In this document: positions 60,610 to 64,000 of the stretch, piece by piece | Layout of the letters: every line of letters begins with the position of its first letter | How positions within the stretch are numbered: position 1 is the first letter of the stretch | NCBI GenBank assembly: GCA_029785825.1 | Contig: JAFLYY010000001.1 | Location: 1,581,374-1,645,373, forward strand | From: Nitrososphaerota archaeon | GTDB taxonomy: Archaea > Thermoproteota > Nitrososphaeria > Nitrososphaerales > Gagatemarchaeaceae | Direction: 5' to 3' | Length of the DNA: 64,000 bases | Notes under the pieces: generated by a model | What the model was told of the DNA's origin: nothing | What the model saw: only the letters and a program-made list of their open reading frames with translations | The model's database searches: none | Position numbers and translations under genes: made by a program

Positions 60610-61899
60610 ATGTCGTCGTATGAGTCAGAGTTCAATTCGGTGACCGACGAAATCCGCGCCCACGAACGGTGGTTCTCACAGAGCCTCCCGATGATAGCCA
60701 GTGAGAACCTCGCCTCCGAGCCGGTGCGAAAGGTCCTGTCCTCGGATCTGGGCCACAGGTACGCCGAAGGGTGGCCCGGGGAGAGGGTCTACGCTGGATG
60801 CAAATACATCGACCAGATTGAGCTTCGGGCAATCGCCCTCGGAAAGAAGCTGTTCAGGGCGGAGCACCTCGACGTCAGGCCGGTGTCCGGAGTCAACGCG
60901 AACTTGGCCGTCTACTCGGCACTCACGTCTGCAGGAGACATGATGGTGGCTATGTCTGTACCCAACGGAGGACACATCTCTCATGGGAAGAAGGATTTCG
61001 GTGGGACGGCCGGGTTGGTTCACTCCCTCGATGTGTCATATTTCGCGTTCGACAAGGAAGCGATGAACATAGATGTGGACGCGACGAAGAAACGTATCGC
61101 CGCTCTTCCATCGCTTAAGCTAGCGATGTTTGGGTGTAGCCTGTTCCTGTTCCCGCACCCAGTCAAAGAACTCGCACAAGCCATCCACGACAAGGGAGGG
61201 TCCATCTGCTACGATGCGGCTCACGTAGCCGGGCTCATAGCGGGCGGAGAGTTTCAGGACCCACTCAGGGAAGGGGCCCAGGTGATGACGATGAGCACCC
61301 ACAAAGTCCTCTTCGGGCCTCAGGGAGGAGCCATAGCGTCGACCGCGGAGTTGGCAGAGCCGCTGAAGAAGGCGGTCTTCCCAGGGACGACGAGTAGCCA
61401 CCACCTCAATAACGTGGCGGCCAAGGCCATGGTCTTCGCGGAGTTCCTTCAGTTCGGCCAGAAGTACGCCAAAGACGTCGTAGCAAACGCCCAGACATTG
61501 GCGGGGAGACTCGCCGAGCTTGGCGAGAAGGTGCTGGGAGAGAAGGGCGGCTACACCATGTCACACCAAGTGGCACTCGACGTGATGCGGTATACTGATG
61601 GCGGGGTCATTGAGAAACGTTTAGAGGATCAGAACATCATCTGCAACCGAGAGCCCATCCCCGGCGACCTGCAGGCGGGAAGGCACTACATGAACCCGGG
61701 GGGAATCAGGCTGGGTGTCTCCGAACTGACGAGGCTGGGGATGGGGAGGTCCGAGATGAAGGAAGTTGCAGAGTTGGTGCACCTGGGCCTGGGCGGGGCG
61801 AAGAAGGAGGAGGTCGTTGAGAGGATAAAGGAGCTCAGGAAGGGGTTCCAGAAGGTCAAGTATTCTTTCAGGGACACACCTGCTTATTCATTCGGCTAG
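60610..61899 (+). CDS. glyA: Serine hydroxymethyltransferase
   Basis: GlyA interconverts serine and glycine, moving a one-carbon unit to the tetrahydropterin carrier. The 429-residue PLP enzyme has the N-terminal SLPMIASENLAS, the GHRYAEGWPGERVYAGCKYID segment, YDAAHVAG and the Schiff-base Lys232 in STHKVLFGPQGG. The C-terminal half is archaeal in type. It links functionally to gcvT-gcvH in this window. Its end overlaps the convergent PolD gene by 12 bases. Confidence 0.96.
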   Translation: MSSYESEFNSVTDEIRAHERWFSQSLPMIASENLASEPVRKVLSSDLGHRYAEGWPGERVYAGCKYIDQIELRAIALGKKLFRAEHLDVRPVSGVNANLAVYSALTSAGDMMVAMSVPNGGHISHGKKDFGGTAGLVHSLDVSYFAFDKEAMNIDVDATKKRIAALPSLKLAMFGCSLFLFPHPVKELAQAIHDKGGSICYDAAHVAGLIAGGEFQDPLREGAQVMTMSTHKVLFGPQGGAIASTAELAEPLKKAVFPGTTSSHHLNNVAAKAMVFAEFLQFGQKYAKDVVANAQTLAGRLAELGEKVLGEKGGYTMSHQVALDVMRYTDGGVIEKRLEDQNIICNREPIPGDLQAGRHYMNPGGIRLGVSELTRLGMGRSEMKEVAELVHLGLGGAKKEEVVERIKELRKGFQKVKYSFRDTPAYSFG

Positions 61900-64000
61900 A
61901 GCGGGCTTCAAGAAGTCGGTCAACTCGAGCTGATCAGCCTTCCTCGGACCCTGGAAGAGCTGGTCCAACTCCCTCTGGAGCATATCCAGCCGGCTCCTGA
62001 GATATGAGTCGACGTCGTAGTCGCGGGCGAGCTTCTGGGCGATGTAGAGGTATTTTTCGACCGATGCCCGGGTGAGCGTCCCTTTGATTTCCCCACCGCA
62101 GCTTGGGCACTTGGCCGCGAGAGGCGGGCGTCGCAGGGTCAAGCCGCAGCTCCTGCATTTGAAGGCCTGGGTGGCGTACTTCTTCGCGTTCCCCATGATG
62201 TCCCTGATGAGGTGGGTCTTGATGATGGATTCCACCACGTCCCGGGTCGACACCGCTTCCACCAGGGAAGCGACTTCTATCTGCTTCGCGATTTTCTCGT
62301 TGAGCGTCCGAAGGGTGGAGTAGGACGCCCTGGGGCGCTTAATCGTTATAGAGCTGGTGGGGTGGGTGAATCTGTAGCCGTAGAACTGCGTGTCGCTCTC
62401 AAGGCGCGACCCGATGCTCTCTATCATAGCAGCGACCGAAGCCGCCGGCGGGGATTCTAGGGTCTTCTCGTAGAACTCGAGGGGATAGGATGCAACGATG
62501 TCGAAGTTGTGGGCCTGCTCGTCGACTTCGGCAGGGAGAATCACCGGTTGGATGAGCAGTGGTGTATCCATGTACCCACCGATTTGCGCCGGGACGTACT
62601 GGAGCGAGAAGTTCAGCAACGCGTCGAGCAGCAGGAGGAGAGAGTCCCCGTCCCCGTCGCAGTCCCGCCTCTTCGCCGAGTGCCAGTAGGGGTTGGCGAG
62701 GCAGACCTCCGTGGCGGAGAAACCGACGATCCTTCCTACGACTCCCACAGACGTATGAGGCGCGAGCCCGATGATGAGCTTCCCCAGCAAGTCGTCAGGC
62801 TTTGCCACGTGGTAGAATGTGTCGAGACCGTAGAGACTCTGCAGCTCGTCGTCGACGCACTGAGCCATTTTGACAAGGTCGTTCCCGATGTCGGCTGGGA
62901 CGATGATGTCCTGGGGCTTTAGTTCAAGGACTTGGTCGTCTCGTTGAAGCGGTGCTCCGTCGGTGTCGCGCTCGTATCCGAGGCGGAAGAGGGTCCCCAA
63001 ATCCCCCTTTACGTCCCTGGGCCTGAAATGCGTAAGGGGCTCGTTAGTCGCGTCAATCCGCAGGGTGCCGTCCTTGTAGACGAACACCCCGTGCCTGCTC
63101 CTGATGATTCCCTTTTCCAGGGCCTCGGGGACCTTCGAGACGCTCGTCAGTCCCCTCACACACTTCACCGGTTTGGTAGACGAGTAGGGGATTTTCGCCC
63201 TGATGCCTTCTAGTTTCGAGCGGAAATCGAAGTCGAACTTGGAGTAGGGGAGGGTCTTCGTCTTGCAGTTCGGGCACGCTATATCCTGAGTGGCGGCGCT
63301 GCACCTTGGGCAGGCCATGTAAGGCTCGGTCTCCTCTCCGCAGACCTGACATCTCGCGTCGAGCCGCCTCTCTCCGCATTTCCGGCAGTACAGGTTGATG
63401 ACCTCGATTTCTACCCGGCCTACCTTGGCGGCTGAGAAGACATCCCTCATCGACCCCCCCTCGTATCCGACCGGGAAGAGCGCGTGCACCGGAGGCTTCA
63501 TCCGCCTCATCATGGCCTTCTCTGGTCTCCCCACCCTGATACCAATGGTGGTGGTGCTCTGGCGCCCCAGCTGTATCCCTGAGAGGTGCCTTACGTAATC
63601 GGGGTCTTCGACGGGGATCATGAGATCGGGTTCGTCGAGCCTGAGGAGGGTCCGGAGGACGAGTGCAGCATCCCCTCGTACCACGGCTGTGCCCCCTTCC
63701 ATTGTGTGTTCGATTAAACATGTATTGAGGACCCAGCGTGTGTGGGGGACCTCGGCGTCGATGACGACGGTATGGCCTTCCAACTTTGCGCTCTTCCTCA
63801 GTCCGGCTAGGTCGGATGATCCCACCCGGTCTAAGCGAGGGGTGTGGAAGGGATGGAGTGGTATGCCGAGCGACCTGGAGATTGCGATAGCCTCTGCGGC
63901 CGTGGGGAACGTTGTCGGGGAAGCCGCGAGCGCTCGCGCTCTTTCCAGCGCCAGGCCTGTGGCTGCGAGGAGATTATCGGCTCCTGGAATCCCGGCTAGC
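61888..64000 (-). CDS. polC: DNA polymerase D large subunit DP2 (C-terminal part, cut by window edge)
   Basis: DP2 is the catalytic subunit of PolD. About 704 residues are visible, and the open frame runs off the right end of the window without a start codon; full-length DP2 is usually over 1,000 residues. Catalytic acidic residues lie in RRDCDGDGDSLLLLLDALLNFS, which spans the usual intein insertion site and is intein-free. Zinc modules CRKCGERRLDARCQVCG, CPRCS...CPNCK and a late CGLTLRRPPLAAKCPSCGG are present. The last residues QLELTDFLKPA form a PIP box for PCNA. It converges with glyA. Confidence 0.95.
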   Translation of the reverse strand, partial: LAGIPGADNLLAATGLALERARALAASPTTFPTAAEAIAISRSLGIPLHPFHTPRLDRVGSSDLAGLRKSAKLEGHTVVIDAEVPHTRWVLNTCLIEHTMEGGTAVVRGDAALVLRTLLRLDEPDLMIPVEDPDYVRHLSGIQLGRQSTTTIGIRVGRPEKAMMRRMKPPVHALFPVGYEGGSMRDVFSAAKVGRVEIEVINLYCRKCGERRLDARCQVCGEETEPYMACPRCSAATQDIACPNCKTKTLPYSKFDFDFRSKLEGIRAKIPYSSTKPVKCVRGLTSVSKVPEALEKGIIRSRHGVFVYKDGTLRIDATNEPLTHFRPRDVKGDLGTLFRLGYERDTDGAPLQRDDQVLELKPQDIIVPADIGNDLVKMAQCVDDELQSLYGLDTFYHVAKPDDLLGKLIIGLAPHTSVGVVGRIVGFSATEVCLANPYWHSAKRRDCDGDGDSLLLLLDALLNFSLQYVPAQIGGYMDTPLLIQPVILPAEVDEQAHNFDIVASYPLEFYEKTLESPPAASVAAMIESIGSRLESDTQFYGYRFTHPTSSITIKRPRASYSTLRTLNEKIAKQIEVASLVEAVSTRDVVESIIKTHLIRDIMGNAKKYATQAFKCRSCGLTLRRPPLAAKCPSCGGEIKGTLTRASVEKYLYIAQKLARDYDVDSYLRSRLDMLQRELDQLFQGPRKADQLELTDFLKPALAE

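Overview
The window is about 64 kb of GC-rich (roughly 58-60% by eye) archaeal chromosome. The information-processing genes are unmistakably archaeal: PCNA, the large subunit of the two-subunit polymerase PolD, PriS with a GINS subunit, RpoL, TFS, exosome Csl4, Dph2, ribosomal L44e and S27e, aIF2-alpha, Nop10, Sec61-beta and an AglB-type oligosaccharyltransferase. PolD argues against a classical crenarchaeon. Together with an F420 ligase (CofE), frequent TTG starts and TATA-like boxes 25-30 bases before start codons (leaderless transcripts), this suggests a TACK archaeon, most likely a Nitrososphaerota (Thaumarchaeota) relative outside the well-studied ammonia oxidisers. That placement is an inference. 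No rRNA or convincing tRNA gene, CRISPR array or complete insertion sequence was found.

Layout. 1-8.7 kb: stress and maintenance genes (MsrB, ParB-like protein, YgjP-like peptidase, RNase H-like protein, M32 carboxypeptidase, Hsp20 with a 27-bp operator-like palindrome, a winged-helix regulator, thioredoxin, an HTH_10 regulator). 8.7-19.3 kb: threonine dehydratase, a highly structured intergenic segment (10.74-11.03 kb), a DUF1059 gene, a bactofilin-like beta-solenoid protein with a winged-helix partner, a DJ-1/PfpI protein, a polyprenyl diphosphate synthase, a class II aldolase, two MFS transporters and a SET-domain methyltransferase. 19.6-25.7 kb: a dph2-csl4-rpoL-tfs operon, a class A beta-lactamase-like protein, priS-GINS and an acetamidase-like gene.

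25.7-39 kb is more accessory: a glycosylated secreted protein, a cupin, an amidohydrolase, an HNH nuclease, a squalene-cyclase-like protein, two SRPBCC proteins, an aminotransferase, a SemiSWEET, a rhomboid protease, a tandem nucleoside deoxyribosyltransferase-like protein and, next to it, a DNA glycosylase gene broken by one stop codon and two frameshifts. 39-43.5 kb returns to core genes: PCNA, L44e-S27e, aIF2-alpha and Nop10. 43.5-48.6 kb holds aglB, gcvT-gcvH and, divergently from one shared TATA box, cofE. 48.6-52.6 kb carries topoisomerase IA with a small zinc-finger protein and a membrane protein, then a degenerate RecA-fold protein and a RuvC/YqgF-like nuclease. 52.6-60.5 kb is one long leftward gene string (ABC transporter pair, Sec61-beta, DUF2070, thymidylate kinase, HD phosphohydrolase, XPD-like helicase). 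glyA and the C-terminal two-thirds of the PolD large subunit, cut by the window edge, close the region.

Functional themes: a replication set (PCNA, PolD DP2 ending in a PIP box, PriS, GINS, topoisomerase IA, Tmk, HD hydrolase); one-carbon metabolism (GlyA, GcvT, GcvH); and a surface/glycosylation theme (AglB plus two sequon-rich secreted proteins with an EFP-transmembrane-basic tail). The best candidates for undescribed biology are the structured segment at 10.74-11.03 kb, the Hsp20 operator, the 400-residue VGG-repeat beta-solenoid, the tandem deoxyribosyltransferase-like protein and the SET-domain protein. Several small genes missed by length cut-offs were read directly from the sequence: DUF1059, Sec61-beta, S27e, and a 58-residue membrane protein.
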